DNA from: an uncultured Lachnospiraceae bacterium
Lineage (GTDB): Bacteria > Bacillota > Clostridia > Lachnospirales > Lachnospiraceae
Assembly (NCBI GenBank): GCA_905209075.1
Contig: CAJLRL010000002.1
Span: 153,187 to 217,186 of the forward strand
Length of the DNA: 64,000 bases
Direction of reading: 5' to 3'
Both the position numbers and the translations under genes were made by a program. The notes beneath the pieces were generated by a model. The model was not told the DNA's origin. It saw only the letters and a list, made by a program, of their open reading frames with translations, and did no database searches. Shown piece after piece: positions 43,795 through 52,946 of this stretch (the stretch's first letter is position 1; every line of letters starts with the position of its first letter).

Positions 43795-43832
43795 AAAAAA
43801 CCATCCGGATTTGTATGTCTGGATGGTTTTTT
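43795..43832 (+). terminator. Terminator after hypA
   Basis: AAAAAACCATCCGGA pairs with TCTGGATGGTTTTTTCC (one G-T pair). Confidence 0.88.
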
Positions 43833-43992
43833 CCAATTAATGGAATAATTGGAGATACTTGTCAAACCTGGTGGATGAAAAACAATTAATTGGATAATAT
43901 TAAGAAAATCTCAAATAATTAACAATAGTCAAAACACAAAAATAATAGTATAATGTCTTGGATAGTAAATTGCGAAAGAGGATAAAATCATT

Positions 43993-45447
43993 ATGAGGAA
44001 AAGTGTTTTAATAGGTGTTATCGTAGCATTTGTGGTGTTTTTAATTGCTGTTGCAGTGTATGTGATAGGATTTGACTACAAAATAGAAATCGAAGGTGCA
44101 CCTTCTGACGGATTCAAAGTAGAATACGGCGAGACATTCGAACTTCCAAAGATAAAAGCATTCGGAAAAGGGTATTTGTTTAACAGCAAAAAGCATAAGG
44201 CAGAATGTGAGGTCGAAAACAACGTAGATACATCAAAACTTGGCAAATATGAAGTTAAGATTTCAGCCAGCTATAAGAAGAAAACATTAAAGAAAACAAT
44301 CGAGGTTGTAGTTGCTGACACAAAGGCACCGGCAATAACACTTGCAGGTGACTCCGAAATGACGGTAGAGGCTGGAACAGAATTTTCTGATCCGGGATAT
44401 ACTGCAGAGGATAATTATGACGGAGATGTCACAGGTAAAGTATCTGTCGATGGAGATGTAGATACGAAAAAATGCGGAGATTATACAATTAAATATATCG
44501 TGTCAGATTCATCAGAGAATGAAACGCAAGAAGAAAGAGTTGTACACGTAGCAGATACAACAGCCCCACAGATCACACTTTCAGGAAATGAAAATACGTA
44601 TGTACAGATCGGTTCAACTTATGAGGAACCGGGATATACAGCACAAGATAACTGTGATGGAGATGTAACTGATGATGTAAAGACTTCTGGAAAAGTTGAT
44701 ACATCAAAAGAAGGCCAAAATACAATTAAATATACCGTGTCAGATTCAGCGGGGAATGAAGCAACGGTAGAGAGAAATGTTATGGTATATGATCCGCAGT
44801 CGGCAAGTGAGATGACACCAACGGATAAGGTTGTATATCTGACGTTTGACGATGGCCCGGGAAAATATACGCAGCAGCTTCTTGATGTACTTGACAAATA
44901 CGGTGTTAAGGCAACATTTTTTGTTACAAATGAAGATCCGGATTATCAGGATATGATCGCCAAGGAGGCAGAAGCAGGACACACTGTAGCTATCCATTCA
45001 GCATCACACGATTATCCGAAGATATATCAGAGCACAGATGCATACATGGCAGATCTTTATGAGATGAATGATATAATAAAAGCACAGACAGGAAAGAGCG
45101 CAAGTATAATCAGATTCCCTGGAGGGGCGTCAAATACAGTAAGTGCTGATTACTGTAAAGGAATAATGACACAGCTTGTAAGTCTTGTTGAGGCAAGTGG
45201 ATTCCAGTATTGTGACTGGAATGTATCAAGTGGTGATGCTGGTGAAACAAAATATACAGATGATGTGTATAATAATGTTATTTCAGGGATCCAGAAACAT
45301 AAAGTTTCGGTAGTCCTGCAGCATGATATAAAGAAGTTCAGCGTTGACGCTGTAGAACGGATAATCCAGTGGGGACAGGCAAATGGATATACATTCCTGC
45401 CTCTTACACCTACAACAAAAATGGTTCATCACAAAGTAAATAATTAA
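43993..45447 (+). CDS. Polysaccharide deacetylase with Ig-like (DUF5011) repeats
   Basis: 484 residues. A single N-terminal membrane anchor (VLIGVIVAFVVFLIAVAVYVIGF, residues ~4-27) puts the rest outside the cell. Residues ~35-268 are three bacterial Ig-like domains; the second and third both read DT.APxITLxG...PGYTAxDNxDGDVT. The C-terminal NodB deacetylase domain (~280-460) has its motifs: TFDDGP, HSASH (metal His), RFPGG, DWNVSSGDA and QHD. It probably removes N-acetyl groups from peptidoglycan or another wall glycan, giving lysozyme resistance. Start ATG follows GAAAGAGGATAAAATC. Transcribed alone. Confidence 0.93.
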   Translation: MRKSVLIGVIVAFVVFLIAVAVYVIGFDYKIEIEGAPSDGFKVEYGETFELPKIKAFGKGYLFNSKKHKAECEVENNVDTSKLGKYEVKISASYKKKTLKKTIEVVVADTKAPAITLAGDSEMTVEAGTEFSDPGYTAEDNYDGDVTGKVSVDGDVDTKKCGDYTIKYIVSDSSENETQEERVVHVADTTAPQITLSGNENTYVQIGSTYEEPGYTAQDNCDGDVTDDVKTSGKVDTSKEGQNTIKYTVSDSAGNEATVERNVMVYDPQSASEMTPTDKVVYLTFDDGPGKYTQQLLDVLDKYGVKATFFVTNEDPDYQDMIAKEAEAGHTVAIHSASHDYPKIYQSTDAYMADLYEMNDIIKAQTGKSASIIRFPGGASNTVSADYCKGIMTQLVSLVEASGFQYCDWNVSSGDAGETKYTDDVYNNVISGIQKHKVSVVLQHDIKKFSVDAVERIIQWGQANGYTFLPLTPTTKMVHHKVNN

Positions 45448-45450
45448 ACA

Positions 45451-45484
45451 AAAAAGAAGAGTTCAAAACGAACTCTTCTTTTTT
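45451..45484. terminator. Terminator after the deacetylase
   Basis: AAAAAGAAGAGTTC pairs with GAACTCTTCTTTTTT around a 5-base loop; A- and T-runs on both sides make it usable in both directions. Confidence 0.9.
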
Positions 45485-45577
45485 AATCATTGTATCCAAT
45501 ATCTTATTCCCAAATTAACATTTATCCATTAAATATAATAAAGAAAAAGGTACATAGAAACTTGATTGCCATAACAA

Positions 45578-45781
45578 TTATTTAACAATTGTTACATTAG
45601 TTGCCTGAGGACCTTTAGCACCATCAGTTACTTCATATTCAACTGCTGCGCCTTCTTCAAGAGACTTGAATCCCTCCATGTTAAGTCCTGAGTAATGTAC
45701 GAATACATCTTTTCCGTCTTCACCTGTGATGAATCCGTATCCTTTCTGGTTGTTGAACCATTTAACTGTACCTTTGTTCAT
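45578..45781 (-). CDS. Cold-shock protein (CspA family)
   Basis: 67 residues from ATG 45781, with GGAGG 8-9 bp upstream; the frame to 45796 would start before the ribosome site. One OB fold with RNP1 KGYGFI and RNP2 VFVHYSGL, both RNA-binding motifs intact. It binds single-stranded RNA or DNA and melts RNA structure. The CspA family varies little, so no specific member name is given. Monocistronic. Confidence 0.97.
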   Translation of the reverse strand: MNKGTVKWFNNQKGYGFITGEDGKDVFVHYSGLNMEGFKSLEEGAAVEYEVTDGAKGPQATNVTIVK

Positions 45782-45865
45782 CGAAAGTACCTCCAAATAA
45801 TATTACTGTTGCATTGCAACTAAGGTTAGAATATCATAACAATTTACATATGTAAAGCAATAAAA

Positions 45866-46369
45866 TCAAAGTTCTTCAAAAGAAATGTCATTATTTACTA
45901 AAAATTTACGCATCATGGCATCCCAACTGTTTTCCAATGTCTTATCAGTGGAAAAAATATTATATGATACACCTGTTGTAAGCAAAAGCTGTTCATTTTG
46001 ATACCTGATATTAAAAAAAATACCATTTACATCATTTGTGGTAAAGCTGCCTGAAGCGGCCTCGATAGTATTATGAAGATTTTCAGGTGAGAGGGAAAAA
46101 ATAAATTTAAATGAGCTGGGAGTTTTCTTTCCCTTTATGAGGTCAAAGCAATTTCCTCTTAAAAACCGGAACGGCAGAAGGCGGTATCCGGTAAGTCCAA
46201 GCTCTGAAATTTCCTCAGAAGAAAAAAAGCCATCATGTATATGACCATCTATTACATATGAAGCGGCCGAAGTGATAACAGCTTCCTGCAGAAGAAAATT
46301 ATCAAACGTTTCGCTTTTTAGTAATTTATTCATAAAATCTTTGACATTAGTAAGCTCTAAAGCAAGCAT
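45866..46369 (-). CDS. DUF5721 family protein
   Basis: 167 residues. The start MLALELTNVKDFMNKLL and the segments SETFDNFLLQEAVI and CFDLIKGKKTPSSFKFIF, SPENL are those I recall of DUF5721, a family of unknown function found in Lachnospiraceae. Soluble, no signal peptide, no metal or catalytic motif seen. ATG 46369 follows CTGGAGGATTT. It is transcribed on its own, after the cold-shock gene's opposite end and divergent from the M18 peptidase gene. Confidence 0.8.
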   Translation of the reverse strand: MLALELTNVKDFMNKLLKSETFDNFLLQEAVITSAASYVIDGHIHDGFFSSEEISELGLTGYRLLPFRFLRGNCFDLIKGKKTPSSFKFIFSLSPENLHNTIEAASGSFTTNDVNGIFFNIRYQNEQLLLTTGVSYNIFSTDKTLENSWDAMMRKFLVNNDISFEEL

Positions 46370-46489
46370 AAATCCTCCAGAATATATTTAAACGTGTAAC
46401 AACCAATAACCTGACAGACTAACTATACTACAAAAAAACTACACATGTAAAGAAAATATGGTATGATAGCAATTGAATAACTAAAGCTG

Positions 46490-46529
46490 GTTACTGTTCA
46501 GACGCAAGCTTGACACTGCGATGTCAAGC
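46490..46529. repeat. Partial copy of the 147-bp MITE
   Basis: Forty bases matching the left end of the element at 11610: GTTACTGTTCAGACGC and the AGCTTGACA/TGTCAAGC hairpin, with two changes in the loop. The right end is missing. The 8 bp before (TAAAGCTG) and after (AAAAGCTG, 46530-46537) agree at 7 of 8 positions, which may be a worn target duplication. It lies 55 bp upstream of the M18 peptidase start. Confidence 0.75.
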
Positions 46530-46583
46530 AAAAGCTGTCAGGAACCTGAGCAGTTATAAATAAAATATAGAAGGTGGAAAATA

Positions 46584-47870
46584 ATGGAAAACAGATTATT
46601 TGACTTGTTAAATAATGCAGTATCACCATTTGCGTGTGTTAAGGCTGCAAAAGATGAACTTATTGAATGTGGATTTGAGGAAATAAATTATGCGGATAAG
46701 TGGAAGATAAAGGCTGGCGGAAAATATGTAGTGGATCATCATGGAACGACACTTTTTGCATTTACTGTAGGTACAAAATATAGATCAGGAGATATGTTAA
46801 GGATCGCCGCTGCACATACAGATTATCCGTGTCTTAGATTAAAACCAAATGCGGACTTTAAGACTGCGGCATATCCGCAGGTAAATGTTGAGGTATATGG
46901 AGGACCGATATTAAATACATGGTTTGACAGGCCGCTTGGGGTTGCAGGCCGTGTGGCACTCAGAGGTGATGATCCGTTCCACCCAAGGATGGTTCTTTAC
47001 AGATCAAAAAAACCGGTAATGATAGTACCAAACCTTGCAATACATATGAACAGGGATGTAAATAAAGGGGTTGAAATAAATAATCAGATAGATCTGATGC
47101 CGGTGCTTGACTGCATTCCACAGACCGGAGAAAATACAGATAGATCGGACTATTTTATTACATTTCTTGCAAAAGAACTGGGAGTTGACAAAAAAGACAT
47201 AATTGATTTTGAACTTAATACATTTTGCATGGAAGAGCCTTCGTATGTAGGAATAGACGATACAATGATATCTGCACCAAGGCTTGACAATCAGACTTCA
47301 TGCTATGCGCTTTTTAGTGCAATAGAAAATGCAGACAGGAAAGACGGAATAAATGTTATCGCATTGTTTGACCATGAAGAGATAGGAAGCAGCAGTAAGC
47401 AGGGGGCGGCATCAATACTTATGCACGATATGCTAAGGCGTATACTGCGTGACATGGGAGAATGTGAGGCAGACATAGACAGGATAATATATGAGGCAAT
47501 GCTTCTGTCAGTTGACGTTGCACATGCACTTCATCCGAACAAAACAGGAAAAATGGACATAACAAACAAACCTGTCATGGGAGGCGGTTTCTGTATAAAG
47601 GAGGCATGCTCACAGTCATATGCAACAGACTCAGAGGCTGTCGCAATCCTCTGCCAGCTCTGTGAAAAAGAAAATATACCTTATCAGAGATTTGTGAACA
47701 GATCAGATGTGCGCGGAGGAGGAACGCTTGGCTCTATAGCATCGACACTTCTTCCGGTAAAAACTGTAGATATAGGGATACCGCTTCTTTCTATGCACTC
47801 AGTAAGAGAACTTATGGGAGCGAAGGATATGGATGCACTAAAAGACTGTGTTACGGTATTTTTTAAATAA
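46584..47870 (+). CDS. M18 family aminopeptidase
   Basis: 428 residues, the usual length for bacterial M18 aspartyl/leucyl aminopeptidases (ApeB-like). Zinc ligands are recognisable: His in AHTDYPCLRLKPN (near residue 77), Asp in PRLDNQTS (near 235), Glu pair in DHEEIGSSS (near 273) and the C-terminal His in SMHSVRE (near 409). It removes N-terminal acidic or hydrophobic residues from peptides in the cytoplasm. ATG follows AGAAGGTGGAAAATA. The partial MITE copy occupies most of the promoter region. Confidence 0.95.
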   Translation: MENRLFDLLNNAVSPFACVKAAKDELIECGFEEINYADKWKIKAGGKYVVDHHGTTLFAFTVGTKYRSGDMLRIAAAHTDYPCLRLKPNADFKTAAYPQVNVEVYGGPILNTWFDRPLGVAGRVALRGDDPFHPRMVLYRSKKPVMIVPNLAIHMNRDVNKGVEINNQIDLMPVLDCIPQTGENTDRSDYFITFLAKELGVDKKDIIDFELNTFCMEEPSYVGIDDTMISAPRLDNQTSCYALFSAIENADRKDGINVIALFDHEEIGSSSKQGAASILMHDMLRRILRDMGECEADIDRIIYEAMLLSVDVAHALHPNKTGKMDITNKPVMGGGFCIKEACSQSYATDSEAVAILCQLCEKENIPYQRFVNRSDVRGGGTLGSIASTLLPVKTVDIGIPLLSMHSVRELMGAKDMDALKDCVTVFFK

Positions 47871-47874
47871 CTGA

Positions 47875-48091
47875 CTAAAACTTCCTACAGCTATAACGTT
47901 GATGGTGCCATCCGGGGTGCGGGGCTGCGTATCCTTCCGATAGCGGAACTCGTCCGGATTGCTAATTTGCCGGTGTCTGCTTCCGGCTCTTTTGATTATT
48001 TATGTTCATTCTACAGCTGTACACCCGCGCCGCAGCGTCCGTCTATGGCACACACTTGATTTCAGACGTGTCGTGTGGGAAGTTTTAGCAA
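47875..48091. repeat. GC-rich element with CTAAAACTTCC terminal inverted repeats
   Basis: CTAAAACTTCC begins at about 47876 and its exact complement GGAAGTTTTAG ends at about 48091, enclosing ~215 bp that is markedly richer in G+C than its surroundings. The interior contains CTACAGCT twice, and complementary blocks such as TGCGGGGCTGCG and CGCCGCAGCG. An open frame of ~60 codons runs through it without a start codon or ribosome site, so it is probably not a gene. It occupies the 351-bp gap between the M18 peptidase and DegV genes. It may be a MITE or a structured RNA. Confidence 0.55.
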
Positions 48092-48221
48092 CTAAATAAA
48101 AAATGGTATTGCAATAAGTTAGTTTCCGTGTTAATATAATGTAGTAATCAAAACTACTTGTTAAGGAAAGAAAAAACATTTATTAAAGTTTTATAAACTT
48201 AAATAATGGAGGAAATGACTT

Positions 48222-49064
48222 ATGTATAAGATTGTTATCGATAGTTGTGGAGAATTACCTGAAAATTTAAAGAATGATGAGCATTTTACAAACGTTGCAC
48301 TTGAGCTTGATGTGGATGGATACAGAATACGTGATGATGAGACATTTAATCAGCTTGATTTCCTTAGAAGAGTAAAAGAAAGTATAAAAGGACCAAAATC
48401 AGCATGTCCTTCACCGGAAGAATACATGGAGGCGTTTGAGGGCGAGGCTGAAAACATATATGTCGTTACATTATCGGGAAAGCTTAGTGGATCGTACAAC
48501 AGTGCAGTGCTTGCTGCAAATCTTTATAATGAGGAACATGAAGACAGCCGGAAGAATATATATGTGTTCAATTCACGTTCGGCATCTATAGGGGAGACTA
48601 TCATAGGACTTAAAATACAGGAGCTTGAGGAAGCGGGAGAGCCTTTTAAAGCGGTTGTTGATAAGACGGAGGAATATATTTCATCGATGAATACATTTTT
48701 CGTCTTAGAGACACTTGAGACATTAAAAAAAGCAGGAAGATTAAGTAATCTAAAAGCTCTTGTTGCGAATACGCTGAATATAAAACCTGTTATGGGTTCG
48801 ACAAAGGAAGGCTCTATACAGCAGCTTGGACAGGCGAGGGGAATGAAAAAAGCTCTTGCAAAAATGGTTTCTGACATGCTTGCAGCCACAAAAGACTATG
48901 AAAACAGAGTGCTTGCAATAGCACACTGTAACTGCCCGGAAAGAGCAGAATATGTTAAAGCGTGTATCGAGAAAATGGCAAAATTTAAAAAGATCGTTAT
49001 AGTTGATACAGCCGGCATTTCAAGTATGTATGCAAATGATGGCGGAGTTATACTTGCGGTGTAA
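48222..49064 (+). CDS. DegV family fatty-acid-binding protein
   Basis: 280 residues, the standard DegV length. N-terminal YKIVIDSCGELPENL matches the DegV opening (VDSxxDLP). Lipid-contact segments are present: YVVTLSGKLSGSYNSA (near residue 83), FNSRSASIGETIIGLKI (near 110), VLETLETLKKAGRLS (near 160) and GSIQQLGQARGMKKAL (near 195). DegV/FakB proteins hold a fatty acid for FakA kinase in phospholipid synthesis. No fakA gene is nearby. ATG follows GGAGGAAATGACTT. A terminator follows at 49091. Confidence 0.92.
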   Translation: MYKIVIDSCGELPENLKNDEHFTNVALELDVDGYRIRDDETFNQLDFLRRVKESIKGPKSACPSPEEYMEAFEGEAENIYVVTLSGKLSGSYNSAVLAANLYNEEHEDSRKNIYVFNSRSASIGETIIGLKIQELEEAGEPFKAVVDKTEEYISSMNTFFVLETLETLKKAGRLSNLKALVANTLNIKPVMGSTKEGSIQQLGQARGMKKALAKMVSDMLAATKDYENRVLAIAHCNCPERAEYVKACIEKMAKFKKIVIVDTAGISSMYANDGGVILAV

Positions 49065-49090
49065 ATATCTGAAAATTATTAAAGTTTTAG

Positions 49091-49116
49091 AAAGTGCGCT
49101 TTTTGCGCACTTTTTT
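49091..49116 (+). terminator. Terminator after degV
   Basis: AAAGTGCGC pairs with GCGCACTTT, then a run of T (49110-49117). Confidence 0.88.
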
Positions 49117-49153
49117 TGTGGAAATAAATAGGAAATATATATATAATATAAGC

Positions 49154-50404
49154 ATGGGAAAAAGGACTTATGAACAGGTACTGTATGAGATAAACAACGC
49201 CAGGCGTTTTGGAAATGCTCCCGGAGTTGAAATAATAGGAAAAATCTTACAGATACTAAGGAAAACAGAAAATGATCTAGGACGCATTCCATTTGTCCAC
49301 ATAGCAGGAACAAATGGGAAAGGGTCTGTTTGTGCTTTTTTAGACACAATATTTCAAAAGGCAGGCTATTGTACAGGAAGGTTTACCTCGCCACATCTGA
49401 TAGAATTTGAGGAGAGGATAACGGTGGATGGTAAGATGATTCCAAAAACTGCAGTCGAGCGGATAGGAAATATGCTTCTTGATGCGGACTTTGGAATCAG
49501 TCTTACCATGTTTGATTATTGTCTTATGATGGCACTTATTTATTTTAAGGAATGCGGATGCGGCATAATGATAATAGAGACAGGACTTGGAGGAAGACTT
49601 GATTCAACAAATGCCATTGGCACACCGCTTGCAGAAGTAATCACAAAAATAGGCTATGATCATATGGCGATACTTGGCTCTGACATAAGAGATATTGCTG
49701 CCGAAAAAGCCGGGATAATAAAAGAAGGAACTATTGTCATATCGGAACCACAGACCACACTGGCATCTGAAGTGCTCAAAAAATCCGCATCGGATAAAAA
49801 TGCACAAATATCTTTTGTCACGGATGAAGAGATAGAAGCCATAAGCCACAGAAAAATAGGTCTGGCTGGAACATACCAGATTGAAAATGCAGCCTGTGCA
49901 CTTAAAACGGCAAAAATCTTACTGGAAAATAAAGGAATGCCGGATGAACAGATAGAGAAGATCACTGCAGAAGCACTAGAACAGACTGTCTGGCCGGGAA
50001 GAATGGAGGTTCTGGCAGATAAACCATTTTTACTTGTTGATGGCGCACACAACAGCAATGGTGTCATGGCATTAAAGAGCAGCCTGGAAAAACTCTATCC
50101 AGGTGAAAAATTCGTATTTTTTATGGGAGTTATGGCGGATAAGGATTATCCTCTTATGATCGATGAAATATTGCCGCTTGCAAAGTGTTTTATTACTGTC
50201 ACACCGGATAGTGACAGGGCACTGGATTCAAAAAAGCTTGCAGAGTTCATAAGGAATAGAGGAATAGAAGTAAAATGCCTTATGCATATATCTGATATTT
50301 TTGACATGTTAAGCAGTACGGACAAAAATATTGCATTTGGTTCGTTGTATTTTATAGGCGAATTAAAAGAAAAATGGGAGAATATAAATGAAGAACATTT
50401 TTAA
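49154..50404 (+). CDS. folC: Bifunctional folylpolyglutamate/dihydrofolate synthase
   Basis: 416 residues from ATG 49154; the upstream frame to 49094 passes through a terminator and is not used. FolC adds glutamates to folates, and this type also makes dihydrofolate. The Mur-ligase-like P-loop is HIAGTNGKGSVCAF (near residue 45). TSPHLIEFEERI, the metal/ATP segment IETGLGGRLDSTNAI (near 145), LGSDIRDIAAEKAGIIK and LVDGAHNSNG (near 300) are all present. Only a weak AGGAAA precedes the start. The end overlaps the first YhgE gene by 17 bp. Confidence 0.94.
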   Translation: MGKRTYEQVLYEINNARRFGNAPGVEIIGKILQILRKTENDLGRIPFVHIAGTNGKGSVCAFLDTIFQKAGYCTGRFTSPHLIEFEERITVDGKMIPKTAVERIGNMLLDADFGISLTMFDYCLMMALIYFKECGCGIMIIETGLGGRLDSTNAIGTPLAEVITKIGYDHMAILGSDIRDIAAEKAGIIKEGTIVISEPQTTLASEVLKKSASDKNAQISFVTDEEIEAISHRKIGLAGTYQIENAACALKTAKILLENKGMPDEQIEKITAEALEQTVWPGRMEVLADKPFLLVDGAHNSNGVMALKSSLEKLYPGEKFVFFMGVMADKDYPLMIDEILPLAKCFITVTPDSDRALDSKKLAEFIRNRGIEVKCLMHISDIFDMLSSTDKNIAFGSLYFIGELKEKWENINEEHF

Positions 50405-52532
50405 GATCTTTGGAAAAGACATAATGGGACTGGTAAAAAACATTCTTGCGATGGTTATAGCTGTTGGACTATGTTTTCTTCCTGCGCTGTATGCATGGTT
50501 TAATATCTATGCAAACTGGGATCCATATGGAAATACCGGAAATGTTAATATTGCCGTGGCAAATCTTGATGAGGGCTGGAAAGATGAGAGCGGCGAAGAA
50601 CTTAATATGGGAGATGGGATCGTCGAATCATTAAAGGCGAAGGATACCATAGGATGGAAGTTTGTCGATACAAAGGAAGAAGCACTTGACGGGGTAAGAT
50701 CCGGCAATTATTATGCAGCACTTGTGATCGATGAAAAATTTACATACGGAATGTACAACGGGGTTGCTGAAAATATCTCAAACCCAAAGATAACATATTA
50801 TGTAAATGACAAGAAAAATGCGGTAGCAACAAAAATAACTGATAGTGCGGCAACAACAGTAAAATCAAGTATAAATAAAGAATTTCTGCAGGTGCTTGCA
50901 GAAAAAGTGTTTGAGGAGACAAATGAATTCTCCAGTGAAATGTCACAAAAAGATACTGTAAATAAATTTGTATCGAAGCTTGAGGGTGTATCGGCAAGCC
51001 TTAACCAGTATGAGCAGCTTATAGATACATTTATAGATGGAAATGCTTCTTTAGCAAAAGTATCAGCAGAGACAGGAAATGCGCTTAATGACGGGCAGGA
51101 TAAAATATCAGACGGGCAGGATAAGTTACAGCAAAGCAGGGATGATTTAAGTTCAACACAGGGATCTTTCAATGAATTTAGTACGGATATATCAGATACT
51201 ATGTCGTCTGTACAGCTTGCGCTAAGCAATATATCAAGTCAGCTTGACAGTGCGGATCTTGATACCGATGCAGCAGTTCTTCAAAGTGATATAAAAGAAA
51301 TATCAGCAAGTGCGACAGCACTTCATGACAGTATAGACAGCCTTGCAGGCAAGATGAAGGATGTTGCGGCTGATAAAATAGACGCCCAGACACCGTCGGC
51401 GGATCTTGTGGATAATAATTTACAGATAATGCTTGACCGTTCACAGTCGATCATTGACAATCTTTCGGCTGCAAGTGCTTCAGATACATCAGCCCAGACA
51501 ACAGAGGCTCTTCTTGGTGTTATCTCAAAGCTTTCAACTACAGTCCAGTCAATTAATGATACATACCAGAACCAGGTTGTCCCACAGATAAATGATATGA
51601 TATCGAGCATGTCGGATACGCTTGATTCTGTAGATTCGATGCTTACTAATTTAAGTTCAACAGCGGGAACGATGTCTGAGGTATTTACAGGAGTCGGAGA
51701 TACAATAGATGTGTTAAATACAAGCATGACACAGCTTAAAGGCGTGATAACAGCGGCTGATGATAAAATTCAGGATACGCTTACAAAATTAAAAGAAGCC
51801 TCTGAAGATGAAAAGATGGATATAATCATAAATCTTTTATCAGGTGATCCCGAAAAGCTGAGCACCTTTTTTGCGGAACCGGTACAGGTTTCAGATCATT
51901 ATATTTATGAAATAGCAAACTATGGATCAGGAGTGGCTCCATTTTACACAACGCTTGCGATATGGGTAGGAATGACGATCCTTGTTTCACTTGTAAAGGT
52001 AAATGCAGATACAAAAGGACTTAAAAATCCAAAGCCGTCACAGCTGTATTTTGGACGTTATCTTATATTTTTTGTGTTGTCACAGATCCAGACTACGATA
52101 ATAGTGCTTGGAGATCTGCTCCTGCTAAAAATACAGTGTCCGCATCCGTTCGCGTTCTGGGTCACAGCTTCTATAACGAGCCTGACATTTTCACTGCTTA
52201 TATATTCTTATACGATCGCATTCGGAGATATCGGAAAGGCTTTTGCGGTTGTAATAATGGTTATACAGATAGCAGGAAGTGGTGGAACATATCCTATAGA
52301 AGCACTGCCTTCATTCTTTAAGGCGGTTTATATTTTCTTCCCATTCCCGTATGCGATAAATGGAATGAGGGAATGCATAGGTGGAATGTATGAAAATACA
52401 CTTGCGCAGTGCTATGGAATACTTGGGCTTTTCTGTCTGGAGGGACTTATAGTAGGACTTGTGATCAGAAAACCATTTATACGGCTTAATCATTTCATCG
52501 AAAAACGTATGGAAGATACAGAAATGTTATAG
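50388..52532 (+). CDS. YhgE/Pip domain membrane protein (ABC-2 superfamily), paralogue 1
   Basis: 714 residues. An N-terminal membrane helix (residues ~15-40, ending LPALYAWFNIYANWDPYGNTG, which is the family signature) is followed by a ~480-residue extracellular part rich in Ser, Asp and coiled-coil heptads. The C-terminal ~200 residues hold five or six membrane helices (FYTTLAIWVGMTILVSL, IFFVLSQIQTTIIVLGD, IAFGDIGKAFAVVIMVIQIAGSGGTYPIEALP). YhgE/Pip proteins are related to phage-infection protein Pip and the type VII secretion component EsaA. The specific role here is unknown. It is translated together with a small membrane protein gene and a second paralogue. Confidence 0.9.
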   Translation: MKNIFKIFGKDIMGLVKNILAMVIAVGLCFLPALYAWFNIYANWDPYGNTGNVNIAVANLDEGWKDESGEELNMGDGIVESLKAKDTIGWKFVDTKEEALDGVRSGNYYAALVIDEKFTYGMYNGVAENISNPKITYYVNDKKNAVATKITDSAATTVKSSINKEFLQVLAEKVFEETNEFSSEMSQKDTVNKFVSKLEGVSASLNQYEQLIDTFIDGNASLAKVSAETGNALNDGQDKISDGQDKLQQSRDDLSSTQGSFNEFSTDISDTMSSVQLALSNISSQLDSADLDTDAAVLQSDIKEISASATALHDSIDSLAGKMKDVAADKIDAQTPSADLVDNNLQIMLDRSQSIIDNLSAASASDTSAQTTEALLGVISKLSTTVQSINDTYQNQVVPQINDMISSMSDTLDSVDSMLTNLSSTAGTMSEVFTGVGDTIDVLNTSMTQLKGVITAADDKIQDTLTKLKEASEDEKMDIIINLLSGDPEKLSTFFAEPVQVSDHYIYEIANYGSGVAPFYTTLAIWVGMTILVSLVKVNADTKGLKNPKPSQLYFGRYLIFFVLSQIQTTIIVLGDLLLLKIQCPHPFAFWVTASITSLTFSLLIYSYTIAFGDIGKAFAVVIMVIQIAGSGGTYPIEALPSFFKAVYIFFPFPYAINGMRECIGGMYENTLAQCYGILGLFCLEGLIVGLVIRKPFIRLNHFIEKRMEDTEML

Positions 52533-52541
52533 GAGGAGTAT

Positions 52542-52946
52542 ATGAGAGAAAACATGAAAGAAGATATGAACGAAGACAAAAAGTTTCAGGAAATGTATGA
52601 AAAACTCATGGATTATGAGTCTTCTTTACATGAGATAAACCAAAAGCGTATAAAAATAGGCTTAAGATGTATATATATAATACCTCTCATATTTCTTGTG
52701 CTGCTTTTTATAACAGACAGTTCAAAGATAATTTTCCTTGTACTTTGGATCGCAAGTCTTTTTGGCATTGCTATATATCTTATAGGTGTGGAGTATGTGG
52801 ATTATAAGCTGCAGGAAAAAATGAATGAAATAGGTGGAAAAAATGATATAGAGCCAGAAAGCCTCATTAAGATAGAGCAGGTTTCACAGAAGGTCGCAGG
52901 AGTGGTCGGAAAGATTGAGGAGACGAAGGAAGAGGTAAAACTATGA
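52542..52946 (+). CDS. Small membrane protein between two YhgE/Pip genes
   Basis: 134 residues, unrecognised. The first ~40 residues are charged and helical (KKFQEMYEKLMDYESSLHEIN). Two adjacent membrane helices follow (LRCIYIIPLIFLVLLFIT and IIFLVLWIASLFGIAIYLIGVEY, residues ~46-88). The tail is a charged coiled coil (LIKIEQVSQKVAGVVGKIEETKEE). It lies 9 bp after the first YhgE gene and overlaps the second by the four bases ATGA. The tight coupling suggests it is part of the same complex. ATG follows AGGAGGAGTAT. Confidence 0.85.
   Translation: MRENMKEDMNEDKKFQEMYEKLMDYESSLHEINQKRIKIGLRCIYIIPLIFLVLLFITDSSKIIFLVLWIASLFGIAIYLIGVEYVDYKLQEKMNEIGGKNDIEPESLIKIEQVSQKVAGVVGKIEETKEEVKL

Noticed and set aside
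47878..48060. Open frame of ~60 codons on the + strand within the GC-rich element
   Set aside because: No start codon or ribosome site, and the high G+C content makes stop codons rare by chance.
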